Shown in pieces: positions 25,805 through 34,569 of a DNA stretch of 64,000 bases. The stretch comes from Arthrobacter sp. CDRTa11 (GTDB lineage: Bacteria > Actinomycetota > Actinomycetes > Actinomycetales > Micrococcaceae). Position 1 is the stretch's first letter. Every line of letters begins with the position of its first letter. Location of the stretch: contig NZ_CP044532.1 in the NCBI RefSeq assembly GCF_026427775.1, positions 2,480,001 through 2,544,000 on the forward strand. Reading direction: 5' to 3'. The notes below the pieces were generated by a model, which worked only from the letters and a program-made list of their open reading frames with translations, was not told the origin of the DNA and did no database searches. Position numbers and translations under genes: made by a program.

Positions 25805-27247
25805 ATGTCCGGTCTGTCGTTCATCCCCCACCTCATCGCAGGGCAGGAGCGCGCGTCGTACGACGACTCGACCCTCGACAATGTCAACCCTTGGACACGG
25901 TCGACGCAGGGAACGCTCGCCTCCGGCGGAGCCCGGGAGGCCGGGGACGCCATCGCCGCGGCAAGGTCGTCGTTCGAGAGCGGCGCCTGGTCCCGGCTTG
26001 GAGAGCGTCAGCGCGCCGCGCTCATGTACGCACTCGCCGACCGGATGGAGCTCCACGCCGAGGAGCTCGCGCAGGCCGAGACGGCCGACATAGGGCGTCC
26101 CCTGGCCGCCTCGCGAAGCTTCGACGTCCCGAGAGCGGTCGGCATGATCCGCTTCTTCGCCGATCACCACTCGCTCTCTACGAGCGATGTCTATCCGATG
26201 AGCGCCGACTTTCATGCCTTCACGGCCTACCGGCCCGCGGGCGTCGTCGTCGCGATTTCACCCTGGAACCATCCGCTCATGCTCGGCGTATGGAAGATCG
26301 CGGCCGCGCTGGCCTGGGGAAACTCTGTCGTCTGGAAGCCCGCGGAGGACAGCCCGACGTCCGCCTACCTCGTGGCGAGAATTGCGCTCGAGGCGGGGTG
26401 GCCCGCGGGGGTGCTCAACGTCGTCCAGGGCAAGGGGGCGGTGATCGGGGATGCACTCATCCACTCCTCGGAGATCGACCGCATCACCTTCACTGGATCG
26501 ACCGCCGTCGGCCGCCTCGTCGGCGCGGCCGCCGGGCAGAATCTCGTGCCTGTCACACTCGAACTCGGAGGCAAGGGTGCGACGGTCGTGCTCGACGACG
26601 CCGATCTTGACCTCGCTGCAGCTACCGCTGCCAGGGCAGTCTTCAACAACACCGGACAGGTATGCCTTGCCGGCACACGCGTGCTCGTCCAACGCTCTGT
26701 GCACGACGAGTTCCTGCGCCGCTTCGCGGAACAGGCTGCACAACTGCGCGTAGGCGACCCGCTTGACCCGTCGACGGACCTCGGCCCGCTCGCCTCCGAG
26801 AAGCAGTTCGACCGAGTTTCCCGCTATTTCGCGCTCGCGCAGTCCGAAGGCGGGACAGTGCTCGGCGGCGGGCCGGGAGAGGGCTGGACGTTCAAGCCGA
26901 CGATCGTCGCCGACGTCTCGCGCAAGGGCCGCGTCTGGCGCGAAGAGGTCTTCGGCCCGATGGCGACCGTCTCCACGTTCGACGATTTCGACCAAGGCAT
27001 CGCACTTGCCAACGACACCGACTACGGGCTGACCTGCACGCTGTTCTCCGAGTCCGCGGCACGTATCCACACCGCCGCATCCCGGCTGAGGGCGGGAACC
27101 GTGTGGGCGAACTGCTACCAGGTCCGCGATCTGCGCGCACCCATGGGAGGGCCCGGGTACTCTGGCATCGGGCGCGAGGGCGGAAACTTCAGCCGGGAGT
27201 TCTTCACCGAGCCGCAGGCCGTCTTCATCAAGACATCGCTGGACTGA
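25805..27247 (+). CDS. NAD(P)-dependent aldehyde dehydrogenase (first of cluster)
   Basis: 480 aa, classical ALDH. The cofactor site lies around SPWNHPLMLGVWKIAAALAWGN and VWKPAEDSPTSA, with FTGSTAVGR. The general base is E253 in TLELGGKG and the nucleophile C287 in NTGQVCLAG. GCAAGGAGG precedes the ATG at about 5 bp. It resembles hydroxymuconic-semialdehyde and aromatic aldehyde dehydrogenases. It lies tail to tail with two aromatic monooxygenases. In the proposed mandelate-type route it could oxidise the aromatic aldehyde released by the ThDP decarboxylase. Confidence 0.9.
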   Translation: MSGLSFIPHLIAGQERASYDDSTLDNVNPWTRSTQGTLASGGAREAGDAIAAARSSFESGAWSRLGERQRAALMYALADRMELHAEELAQAETADIGRPLAASRSFDVPRAVGMIRFFADHHSLSTSDVYPMSADFHAFTAYRPAGVVVAISPWNHPLMLGVWKIAAALAWGNSVVWKPAEDSPTSAYLVARIALEAGWPAGVLNVVQGKGAVIGDALIHSSEIDRITFTGSTAVGRLVGAAAGQNLVPVTLELGGKGATVVLDDADLDLAAATAARAVFNNTGQVCLAGTRVLVQRSVHDEFLRRFAEQAAQLRVGDPLDPSTDLGPLASEKQFDRVSRYFALAQSEGGTVLGGGPGEGWTFKPTIVADVSRKGRVWREEVFGPMATVSTFDDFDQGIALANDTDYGLTCTLFSESAARIHTAASRLRAGTVWANCYQVRDLRAPMGGPGYSGIGREGGNFSREFFTEPQAVFIKTSLD

Positions 27248-27309
27248 TGATCCAACGCCATTCACCACCGCTCATGCCGGCTCCCTCCACCCCGGGGACT
27301 GGATCGACA

Positions 27310-28479
27310 CTAATCGACGGTCAAGACGCGCTCGCGCGCCACTGCCTCCGCGTCGTAGTCGTAGAGCCAGCGGCGGAACGTCTTCGAGTTCTTGATCTCG
27401 TCGTCGCGTTGCCTCAGGTCCTCATAGCCGGAGTCGTAGCGCAGTCCGTTGTCGCGGGCGCCGCTCTGGACACGCGTGGTGCGATCAAGGCGGAGCCGCT
27501 CGTACTCACCGAGCGCCTCGGGGGCCGAACTGGCGGCCGCAGCCCCGAGGAGGACCGCCAGCGTCATCGCGTCCTCGATCGCCTGATTCGCCCCCTGGCC
27601 CAGGTGGGGGAGCATCGCATGCGCGGCATCCCCGAGGAGGGTGACTCGGTCCGTCGACCAGCGTTGGAGCGGTTCGCGATCGTACAGGCCCCACCAGAAG
27701 GTCTGCTCGACCTCCTCAAGAAGCCCCTCAACGCGGTCATCCCATCCCGCGAAGTCGGCGCGGAGTGCTTCGACGTTGCCGGGTGCCGACCAGGATTCGC
27801 GCAGACGCTCGCCGCTGGGCACGAATCCAACGTAGTTGATCAGCTCCCCTGAACGCACTGGATACGTCAGGAAGTGCTTGCCTTCGCCCATCCAGAGCTG
27901 GGCAATGCCGGGTGTCCAGGACCTGAGCCGGTCCGCGCGCACCAGCCCCCGGTAGGCGATCGAGCCCGAGGCGACGGGCTGGGTCGGCTCGGTCACGGCC
28001 GCGCGCACGACCGAGTGGATCCCGTCTGCGCCGACGACGAGATCGGCTGTCTCGGTGACGCCGCTCGCGAACTCGAGGACGACCCCTTCCTCGCCTTCCT
28101 CAAGGCCTATGAGGCGGTGCCCCGTACGCACCACCCCCTCCGGCAGGGCGGACGTGAGGACGCCGACGAAATCGGCACGATGAAGTCCCAGGGTGAAGTA
28201 CCGGCCGGAGCTGTCGGAGGTGGTCATCTCGCCGATGAGCGTCCCATCGGCGCGGTAGTAGACCGATCCGTCCCCGTAGCGCGCGGCGACGGACTCGATC
28301 GCGTCCCTGAGCCCGAGCCGTTCGTAGACCCGCAGCCCGTTCGGCGCGACCCCGATCCCGGCGCCTACCTCGCCGAGCTGCTGCGCCTGCTCGTAGACGA
28401 CCGCCTCGATGCCGGCGTTCCGAAGCGCTATCGCGGCGGTCAGGCCGCCGATGCCGCCTCCAATAATCGCGACGCGCAT
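27310..28479 (-). CDS. FAD-dependent aromatic monooxygenase, salicylate-hydroxylase type (copy 1)
   Basis: 389 aa, group A flavoprotein hydroxylase. GxGxxG motif near the N-terminus (IIGGGIGGLTAAIAL), Glu for the ADP ribose in VYEQAQQLGEVGAGI, DG motif VVGADGIHSVVR and the second FAD motif LLGDAAHAMLPHLGQGAN. This set is shared with salicylate 1-hydroxylase and 3-hydroxybenzoate 6-hydroxylase. AAGGAGACACC precedes the ATG. It is a paralog of the next gene, sharing long stretches such as GDAAH-MLPHLGQGAN. It probably hydroxylates (or oxidatively decarboxylates) a hydroxylated benzoate. Confidence 0.9.
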   Translation of the reverse strand: MRVAIIGGGIGGLTAAIALRNAGIEAVVYEQAQQLGEVGAGIGVAPNGLRVYERLGLRDAIESVAARYGDGSVYYRADGTLIGEMTTSDSSGRYFTLGLHRADFVGVLTSALPEGVVRTGHRLIGLEEGEEGVVLEFASGVTETADLVVGADGIHSVVRAAVTEPTQPVASGSIAYRGLVRADRLRSWTPGIAQLWMGEGKHFLTYPVRSGELINYVGFVPSGERLRESWSAPGNVEALRADFAGWDDRVEGLLEEVEQTFWWGLYDREPLQRWSTDRVTLLGDAAHAMLPHLGQGANQAIEDAMTLAVLLGAAAASSAPEALGEYERLRLDRTTRVQSGARDNGLRYDSGYEDLRQRDDEIKNSKTFRRWLYDYDAEAVARERVLTVD

Positions 28480-28607
28480 GGTGTCTCCTTGATTATTGCT
28501 ACTTTTTCATCAGCTTATGGTTAGTCGTGCGACGGTTGCAACGGAGCGCGAAACCGGTGGAAAAGCCCCTCCACGACGACGGGTTCCGGCTCTGACACCG
28601 GTCATCC

Positions 28608-29789
28608 TCATCGCGGCGCCTGCAGCACTTCCGTCACCTGCTGCACGACGTCGAAGCCATAAAGTTCGCGTCGGAATTCCGCGTGAGCCCTGATTTCCGC
28701 ATCCCTCCGCTCGAGATCGCCCTCCATCGAGTCGTACCGCATGCCGTTCCGTCTCGCGCCGATCTGGACCTCCGCGACCCGCGTTCGGCGCAGCGACTCG
28801 TAGGTCTGGAGGGCGGCGGGGGCGTCCACCGGGTCGCTCGCCCCCAGAAGGAGCGAGAGCGCCATTCCATCCTCGATCGACTGATTTGCGCCCTGGCCGA
28901 GATGGGGCAGCATCGGGTGGGCGGCATCCCCGAGCAGCGTGAGCCGCCCCTTGGTCCACACCGGGATCGGGTCGCGGTCGTACAGCGACCACCGGAACGT
29001 GGACTCGACGTGTGCGAGGAGGTCCGCGATCCTTGGATCCCAGCCCTCGAACTCCTGCCGCAGCTCGTCCGGGTCGCCAGGCGCCGTCCAGGACTCTCGC
29101 ATGATGCCGCGCGCCGGCACGAAGCCGACGAAGTTGATCAGCTCGCCACGGCGCACCGGGAACGACAGGAAGTGCTTGCCTGCACCGAGCCACATCTGCC
29201 AGACGTCCGGTCGCCATCCGTCGAGGTGCTCCCGAGGGACCAGGCCTCGGTAGACGGCGGTACCGGAGAACACGGGCTTGCTCTCGGGATGGACGATGGG
29301 CCGCAGGATGGAGTGGATCCCGTCCGCACCGACCACGATGCCGGCGTCTGCCGCCTCGCCGTTCTGGAAGCTGACCCGCGCGACGTCACCGTCCTGCTCG
29401 AAACCCGTCGCGCGGTGCCCCGTGTGGAGGACCCCGGACGGCAGCCCGCGACAGAGCAGCTCGACGAGGTCCGCCCGATGCATCCCATAGGTGGCGTTCC
29501 ATCCGCTCGGATCCGCCACCTGCACTGGGGCGATCTCTCTGCCATCAAAGCGGTAGTACCGCGAGTCCTCACCGACGAGGGCGCCGACCTCCTCGACCGC
29601 GGGACCGAGACCGACCCGGATGAGGTGGCGGACGGAGTTCGGCGTGAGATACACGCCGGCCCCGACCTCGCCGAAGGCAGACGCCTGCTCGTACAGCACC
29701 ACCTCGATGCCCTGTGCGATCAACGCGTTGGCGAGGAACAGCCCTCCGACGCCACCCCCGACGATCAAAACCCGGTTGCCTGAAGTCAT
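28608..29789 (-). CDS. FAD-dependent aromatic monooxygenase, salicylate-hydroxylase type (copy 2)
   Basis: 393 aa with the same motifs as its neighbour: IVGGGVGGLFLANAL, VLYEQASAFGEVGAGV, VVGADGIHSILR, LLGDAAHPMLPHLGQGAN. By eye the two proteins agree at roughly half of positions, so they are an old tandem duplicate with possibly different substrates. The C-terminus ends around FDVVQQVTEVLQAPR. It starts 54 bp after the flavoprotein gene transcribed in the same direction. It is probably induced with the cluster for a phenolic acid intermediate. Confidence 0.9.
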   Translation of the reverse strand: MTSGNRVLIVGGGVGGLFLANALIAQGIEVVLYEQASAFGEVGAGVYLTPNSVRHLIRVGLGPAVEEVGALVGEDSRYYRFDGREIAPVQVADPSGWNATYGMHRADLVELLCRGLPSGVLHTGHRATGFEQDGDVARVSFQNGEAADAGIVVGADGIHSILRPIVHPESKPVFSGTAVYRGLVPREHLDGWRPDVWQMWLGAGKHFLSFPVRRGELINFVGFVPARGIMRESWTAPGDPDELRQEFEGWDPRIADLLAHVESTFRWSLYDRDPIPVWTKGRLTLLGDAAHPMLPHLGQGANQSIEDGMALSLLLGASDPVDAPAALQTYESLRRTRVAEVQIGARRNGMRYDSMEGDLERRDAEIRAHAEFRRELYGFDVVQQVTEVLQAPR

Positions 29790-29843
29790 CCTTTCCGCTT
29801 CCCTTCTTCATTCGATGCGCGCCGGATGCGACACGCACATTCG

Positions 29844-31295
29844 TCATTCCACGACAGCCCGCCCGGCGACGATGCCGCTGAACACGCTGGGCCCGAAGGC
29901 TGTGCCTTCGAGCGCGGCATGACCGTTGATGTGGCCGCCGGCCATCCCCGCGACCTCGCCGGATGCGAACAGTCCGTCAATTGGCCGGCCCTCGCTGTCG
30001 AGGACCCGGCAGTCGAGGTCGGTGCGCACGCCGCCGAGGTTCTTCCGGGCCAACGGGTGCAGGCGCACCGCATAGAACGGAGCCTCGTCAAGCGGGGCGA
30101 TGCCATCGAGCGGCTTGCCGAAGGCGGGGTCCCGATGAAGGCCGGCGGCGATGGCCTTGTTCATGTCGTTGATGGCGGCCTCCAGATTCCTCCGGTCGAC
30201 GCCGATACGGGCAGCGAGCGCGGCGGCACTCGGGGCGGACTCGACATAGGGCGATGAGCGGAGGAACTCCGCCACGCGATCGCGGTTGATCTTGTTGCCG
30301 TCGAGGTAGTACGGATCGGCGAGGATCAACCCCGATGCGACGCCCGCGTCGAACACGGACCATGCCCGGCCCTCCGTCTGGGCGAGGAGCGCACCGGTCC
30401 CGCTCGCCCCGCCCCGCAGGCTCTCGTCGTGGAATCGGTTGCCCTCATCGTTGATCCAAAGTTCGCCGTCGACCCCGCGGACTGCGAGGCCGCGATCGGT
30501 TCCCGGCTTCAGGTAGTCGGGTGTCCCATACGGGTACATCCACACCGAATCAAGCTCCGTGAACTGCGCGCCGACTGCCTCCAGCATGCGAATGCCCTCA
30601 CCCTTCGCTTCCGGTCCGCCGCCGAGGAGCACGCGCTCTGCTCCGGCCGCCTGTTTGGCGTGCATCGCTACGAGCTCGGCGCTGTTATTGAAACCGCCGG
30701 TCGCCATGACGATCGCCGGCGCGGAGATCTCGACAATTCGATCGCCGTTCATGGCGATGACGGCCGTGATGCGCCCGCCGCTGCGGACGAGCTCCTGCGC
30801 ACGGTAGCCGAAGCGCCACGTGATGTTCGGCAGCGCGCGGGCATGGTGGGCGAGCAGCGACATGACGCGTTTGCCTCCTCCCTCCGGACGGTGCCATCGC
30901 GGCACGCGATTGCCCTCGTGCGGGTGGATGGAGATCCACCTGACCCCCAGCGCTGACAGGTGGTCGAAGAACACATCCCGACTGGCCAGGAGGTAACGAT
31001 GCGCCCATTCGACGTCGACCGAGTCGCCGCCCCAGGTGATCCAGTCTTCGAGCGCAAGGCCGACGGAGTCTTCGACGCCGAGCCGATCCTGGAGCGGGGA
31101 ACCTGCGATGCAGGTGCCGCCGGCCGCACCGGACGCGGTCCCGCCGAAGCTCGGCGCCGCGTCGATGACTGTCACGCGTGCACCGCGCCCTGCGGCCTCG
31201 ATCACACAGGACAGACCGGAGGCGCCGGCACCGATCAGGACGACGTCCACCTGCTGGTCGACGGCAGGTCCGTCGGGGGTGGAGAGAGCGGTCAT
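29844..31295 (-). CDS. FAD-dependent flavoprotein dehydrogenase (fumarate reductase / ketosteroid dehydrogenase superfamily)
   Basis: 483 aa. The N-terminal FAD site is VVLIGAGASGLSCVIEAAGRGARV with acidic ending VIDAAPSFGGTASGA. IVMATGGFNNSAEL is the second nucleotide motif, and the C-terminal cap region carries KNLGGVRTDLDCRVLDSEGRPIDGLFASGEVAGMAGGH, typical of fumarate-reductase and 3-ketosteroid dehydrogenase-like proteins. GGAAGG precedes ATG 31295. Possible roles are dehydrogenation of a ring or side-chain C-C bond, or a reductase. It lies between the hydroxyacid dehydrogenase and the monooxygenases on one strand. Confidence 0.82.
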   Translation of the reverse strand: MTALSTPDGPAVDQQVDVVLIGAGASGLSCVIEAAGRGARVTVIDAAPSFGGTASGAAGGTCIAGSPLQDRLGVEDSVGLALEDWITWGGDSVDVEWAHRYLLASRDVFFDHLSALGVRWISIHPHEGNRVPRWHRPEGGGKRVMSLLAHHARALPNITWRFGYRAQELVRSGGRITAVIAMNGDRIVEISAPAIVMATGGFNNSAELVAMHAKQAAGAERVLLGGGPEAKGEGIRMLEAVGAQFTELDSVWMYPYGTPDYLKPGTDRGLAVRGVDGELWINDEGNRFHDESLRGGASGTGALLAQTEGRAWSVFDAGVASGLILADPYYLDGNKINRDRVAEFLRSSPYVESAPSAAALAARIGVDRRNLEAAINDMNKAIAAGLHRDPAFGKPLDGIAPLDEAPFYAVRLHPLARKNLGGVRTDLDCRVLDSEGRPIDGLFASGEVAGMAGGHINGHAALEGTAFGPSVFSGIVAGRAVVE

Positions 31296-31343
31296 AGTCG
31301 ACCTTCCGTTGTCGATCGGAAACGTCTTGTGGCCTCCGCGCCG

Positions 31344-32528
31344 TCAGCTGCGCAGCCAGTCCTGGTCGAGCGCCTCGACGGATGCGCAACCGAGCAGTGC
31401 GAGGGTGTTGTCGAGCTGCTCCTTCAACAGTTCGATCACCTTCGTGACGCCGGCCTGTCCCTTCGCAGCGAGGCCGTAGATGTACGGTCGTCCGATCATG
31501 CAGATGCGGGCGCCGCGTGCGAGTGCCTTGGCGATGTCGCTGCCTCGGCGGATGCCGCCGTCCATGTACACCTCGGCCTTGCCGTCCACAGCGTCGACGA
31601 CAGCGGGCAAGACGTCGATTGTTGCGGGAAGCCCATCGAGCTGGCGCCCGCCATGGTTGGAGACCCACACCGCATCAATGCCTCGAGCGACCGCCTCGGC
31701 GGCGTCACGCTCATTCGTGATCCCCTTAACAACCATCGGGCCGTCCCAGAGCGATCGCAGCCATTCGAGGTCGTCCCAGGTCATGCCCGGATCGAACCGC
31801 TGATTGACGCGTTCCATGAATGCCATACGCTGGGTCACCGCGGCCTTGCCGCCGAAGTTCCCCATCGTGAGCCCATGCCCGAACATCTCGTCCCAGCCGA
31901 AGCGGGCGACCCACGGCAGGTGCCCGAGCATATCGCCGGTGTGCCGCCAGGTCGGGCGTGGGGGGATCGTGAAGCCGTTGTGCAGATCCCGCTCGCGCCG
32001 CGCTCCGACGGGCACGTCGACGGTGACAACGAGCGCCTTGTATCCGCTGGCCCTCGCCCGCTGGACAACGTCGCTGGTGATGCCACGGTCGCGCCAGACG
32101 TAGATTTGGAACCACTTCGGCGCATCCGGTGTCGCCTCCGCCACCTCTTCGAGGCTCCAGCAGGAGCTCGAGCTGAGGGTCGAGACGATCCCGGCGCCAG
32201 CCGCCGCCAGTGCGGCCGCTCGCTCGCCGAGCGGGTGCGCGAGCGCCGCGAGCCCGACCGGCGCGAGGGCGAGCGGCGCCGATACAGGTGTGCCGAGCAT
32301 GGTCGTCGCGAGCGTCCGGGTGGACGCGTCGGAAAGCGCGCGTGGGCGGAACATGATCGCATCGAGGGAGTGCCGGTTACGGTGCAGGGTGATTTCGCCT
32401 TCACCACCGCCATCGATGAAGTCGCTGACCGCCGCCGGCAGCCGCCGATTCGCGATCGCGCGGACGTCCTCGACGTTGACGGCGTGACTCAGCTCCAGCC
32501 CTCGGGGCGGTACGGTGCCGTTTCTCAT
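31344..32528 (-). CDS. FMN-dependent alpha-hydroxy-acid dehydrogenase/oxidase (mandelate-dehydrogenase type)
   Basis: 394 aa from ATG 32528 (GAGGGA 6 bp upstream; an in-frame GTG at 32534 is an alternative). The alpha/beta-barrel FMN family shows SAPLALAPVGLAALAHP, VSTLSSSSCWSLEEV, FQIYVWRD, LVVTVDVPVGARRERD, the active-site His-Arg motif SNHGGRQLDG, and MDGGIRRGSDIAKALA with GRPYIYG at the C-terminal FMN phosphate site. Family members oxidise lactate, glycolate or mandelate. Next to a ThDP enzyme of decarboxylase type, mandelate-like 2-hydroxyacids are the natural proposal. Confidence 0.88.
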   Translation of the reverse strand: MRNGTVPPRGLELSHAVNVEDVRAIANRRLPAAVSDFIDGGGEGEITLHRNRHSLDAIMFRPRALSDASTRTLATTMLGTPVSAPLALAPVGLAALAHPLGERAAALAAAGAGIVSTLSSSSCWSLEEVAEATPDAPKWFQIYVWRDRGITSDVVQRARASGYKALVVTVDVPVGARRERDLHNGFTIPPRPTWRHTGDMLGHLPWVARFGWDEMFGHGLTMGNFGGKAAVTQRMAFMERVNQRFDPGMTWDDLEWLRSLWDGPMVVKGITNERDAAEAVARGIDAVWVSNHGGRQLDGLPATIDVLPAVVDAVDGKAEVYMDGGIRRGSDIAKALARGARICMIGRPYIYGLAAKGQAGVTKVIELLKEQLDNTLALLGCASVEALDQDWLRS

Positions 32529-32555
32529 GGTCACTCCCTCGCTCTGGCGTTGGCC

Positions 32556-34244
32556 TCAGATGTACTGCGCGTAGAGCGGCGAGCGGACATCACGCGTGAT
32601 CCGGCAGTCGAGGAAGAGCGGGCCGCTGCGGTCCCAGCCAGCGAGCGCCGGTTCGAGGTCAGCCACCGTTGAGATGACTGCGGCTTCGGTGCCGAGGCTC
32701 GCCGCGATTTTCGCGAGGTCCGAGACGCCGAAGATCGCCTCGTCGGCGGGAAGGCCAGCGATCTCAGAGAGCACGATCTCGGACCCGGCGGCACCGTCGT
32801 TGAAGCAGACGACGAGGATCGGGATCCGTTCCCTGGCCGCGACCTCAAGGTCGCCCAGCGACATGAACAGACCGCAGTCGCCGATGTAGAGTGCGGTCAG
32901 CCGATCAGGGCGTCCGATGCACGCGCCGATGGCTGGCCCGAGGCCGCAGCCCATCGCGCCGAAGTCGCAGGTCCACATCAGCGAGTCAGGGCTCGGATGA
33001 TGCATGAAGGCGATCGGCCACACCGTGAAGTGGCCGCCGTCAATGACAGCCGCCCGCTCGGCAGGCAGGAGGCGGTCGAGCTCGGTCGCGAGCGCACGGG
33101 GGTCTATCTGTTCCGGGGCGGAGACATCGGTGAAGCTGGACCCCATCTGTGCCGGTGCGGTGGGCAAAGGACGCCTCGGCACCATCGGCTCCGCCTCGAA
33201 GCGGGCGATGAGTTCCCGGGAGACGATCGCGGCGTCACCGAGGACCGGGACGTCCGCACGGTCGTACTTGCCGAAGGCGAGGGGGTCCTCATCGACCTGG
33301 ATCACCTGGGAACCGAAGAGGAGAGTGGAGCGGCGGGTCTGGATGTAGTTCAGGCTGGCACCGACGGCGAGGATGCAGTCCGCCTCGCGGATGATCCGCG
33401 CGCCTTCGGGGGAGGTGAAGCCGCCGAAGATGCCGAGGTTCGCCGGGGACTCCTCGAAGATGCCGATGCCCTTGACCGAGGTGGCGAGGTAGGCCCCCGT
33501 CAGCTTCGCGAGGCGCTTGAGGAGCTTCGCCGTCTCCGGGGCGCTCCCGCCCCGACCCGCGAGAAGCACGATCTGCTTAGCCCCGCGGATGGCGCGCTCC
33601 GCCGCGGCAATGTCCTCCGGGGTGGGTTGCACCTTACCAGAAGGACCTGACAGCCTGGCGATGGCCGGTTCGATGTCCGACCCACTCGGCAGCGACTCGA
33701 TGCCGTGCGGGATGATGAGCGCAATCGGGGCGCACCCGTGCAGGGCGGCCTGGTACGCAGACACGGTGTCCTGGGCGGCTGTCGCGGCGCTCGCGCGGAC
33801 CACTGCGACGCCGATCTCGCCGAGCAGCGCATCGGGGGCGAGTCCCTGATTTCCGACCTCGAAAGGAGCATTACGGGCCGGCGTGCCCATCACGTCGCCC
33901 ATGATGAGCACGAGGGAGCTGCGCGCCTTGACGGCGGTCCGCAGCGCGGTCAGCGCGTTCGTGAATCCCGGCCCGTGCACCACGCTCGTCCAGCCGACCT
34001 GGCCGGTTGCGCGTGCGTAGCCGTCGGCACCGCCGACCGCGCCATTCTCGTGCCGGAAGTGGTGGAGGACGGCGCCGGCGTCCTCGAAGGCGTGCACGAC
34101 GCGCATATTCGACCCGCCCATCACCTCGAACAGGTGCGTGGCGCCCAGTCGAACCGCCGTCGCTGCGATAACACCGGCCGTATTGCGGGCCGCTGTCACG
34201 CCGCCGGCGTCCTTCGGATTTCCGGTGATCCCCGTCGACGTCAT
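32556..34244 (-). CDS. ThDP-dependent enzyme, benzoylformate-decarboxylase/acetolactate-synthase-like (first)
   Basis: 562 aa from ATG 34244, where AAGGGA sits 9 bp upstream; ATG 34253 in frame is a close alternative, while an extension to 34586 is rejected. The N-terminal PYR domain carries the cofactor-activating Glu in RHENGAVGGADGYARATG and HGPGFTNALTAL. The C-terminal PP domain has GDCGLFMSLGDLEVA ending FNDGAAGS, so the usual GDG is GDC here. The protein is adjacent to the hydroxyacid dehydrogenase and divergent from the demethylase. A 2-oxoacid decarboxylase acting on a vanilloylformate-like compound is proposed, but acetaldehyde-transferase activities of the same family are not excluded. 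Confidence 0.82.
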   Translation of the reverse strand: MTSTGITGNPKDAGGVTAARNTAGVIAATAVRLGATHLFEVMGGSNMRVVHAFEDAGAVLHHFRHENGAVGGADGYARATGQVGWTSVVHGPGFTNALTALRTAVKARSSLVLIMGDVMGTPARNAPFEVGNQGLAPDALLGEIGVAVVRASAATAAQDTVSAYQAALHGCAPIALIIPHGIESLPSGSDIEPAIARLSGPSGKVQPTPEDIAAAERAIRGAKQIVLLAGRGGSAPETAKLLKRLAKLTGAYLATSVKGIGIFEESPANLGIFGGFTSPEGARIIREADCILAVGASLNYIQTRRSTLLFGSQVIQVDEDPLAFGKYDRADVPVLGDAAIVSRELIARFEAEPMVPRRPLPTAPAQMGSSFTDVSAPEQIDPRALATELDRLLPAERAAVIDGGHFTVWPIAFMHHPSPDSLMWTCDFGAMGCGLGPAIGACIGRPDRLTALYIGDCGLFMSLGDLEVAARERIPILVVCFNDGAAGSEIVLSEIAGLPADEAIFGVSDLAKIAASLGTEAAVISTVADLEPALAGWDRSGPLFLDCRITRDVRSPLYAQYI

Positions 34245-34278
34245 GGGGGCCATCCCTTCGTGTCGCTCTCGTGCGTCA

Positions 34279-34304
34279 TTGCACCAGACCTGTTGCACCA
34301 GACC
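34279..34304. repeat. Direct repeat of TTGCACCAGACC in the divergent leader
   Basis: TTGCACCAGACC occurs at 34279-34290 and again at 34293-34304 with a 2-bp spacer. It lies in the predicted 5' leader of the ThDP gene. It could be an operator or simple duplication. Confidence 0.4.
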
Positions 34305-34370
34305 GTTGCCCGACCCGCATGGCAAGTACGACCGGCCCTTCGACGTCGGCGCACGGCACTCCCGGTCCGC

Positions 34371-34421
34371 TTGACAACTGTGGCATACCTCACAATAGTT
34401 TAAACAACGGAACGCGTACAA
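34371..34421. promoter_or_regulatory. Overlapping divergent promoters for ThDP gene and demethylase gene
   Basis: Plus strand: -35 TTGACA (34371-34376), 17 bp, -10-like AATAGT (34394-34399). Minus strand: -35 TTGTAC (34421-34416), 18 bp, -10 TATTGT (34397-34392). The two -10 elements overlap, so transcription of the two arms could be mutually exclusive or coordinated. A GTTTAAAC palindrome is included. These calls rest on consensus matches only. Confidence 0.4.
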
Positions 34422-34569
34422 TACGTCCGGATAGCGTACGAGCGTGAAAAACCGACGTGAAAAATCGACGCATTGGATCGATCCCCGGAAGGGATTCTCG
34501 GCGCTACCTTCGTCCTCGAGGAAGAGGACAGGCGGGCACCGGTCGGCGACCCAGAGAGGAAGTGTTCGC

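Noticed and set aside
30960..32672. Long open frame of about 570 codons on the plus strand opposite the flavoprotein and hydroxyacid dehydrogenase genes
   Set aside because: It runs antisense across two well-supported genes. Composition and lack of domains match the usual open antisense frames of high-GC DNA.
34398..34405. GTTTAAAC palindrome as an independent operator
   Set aside because: It overlaps the predicted -10 elements and is only 8 bp; no second copy is found nearby.
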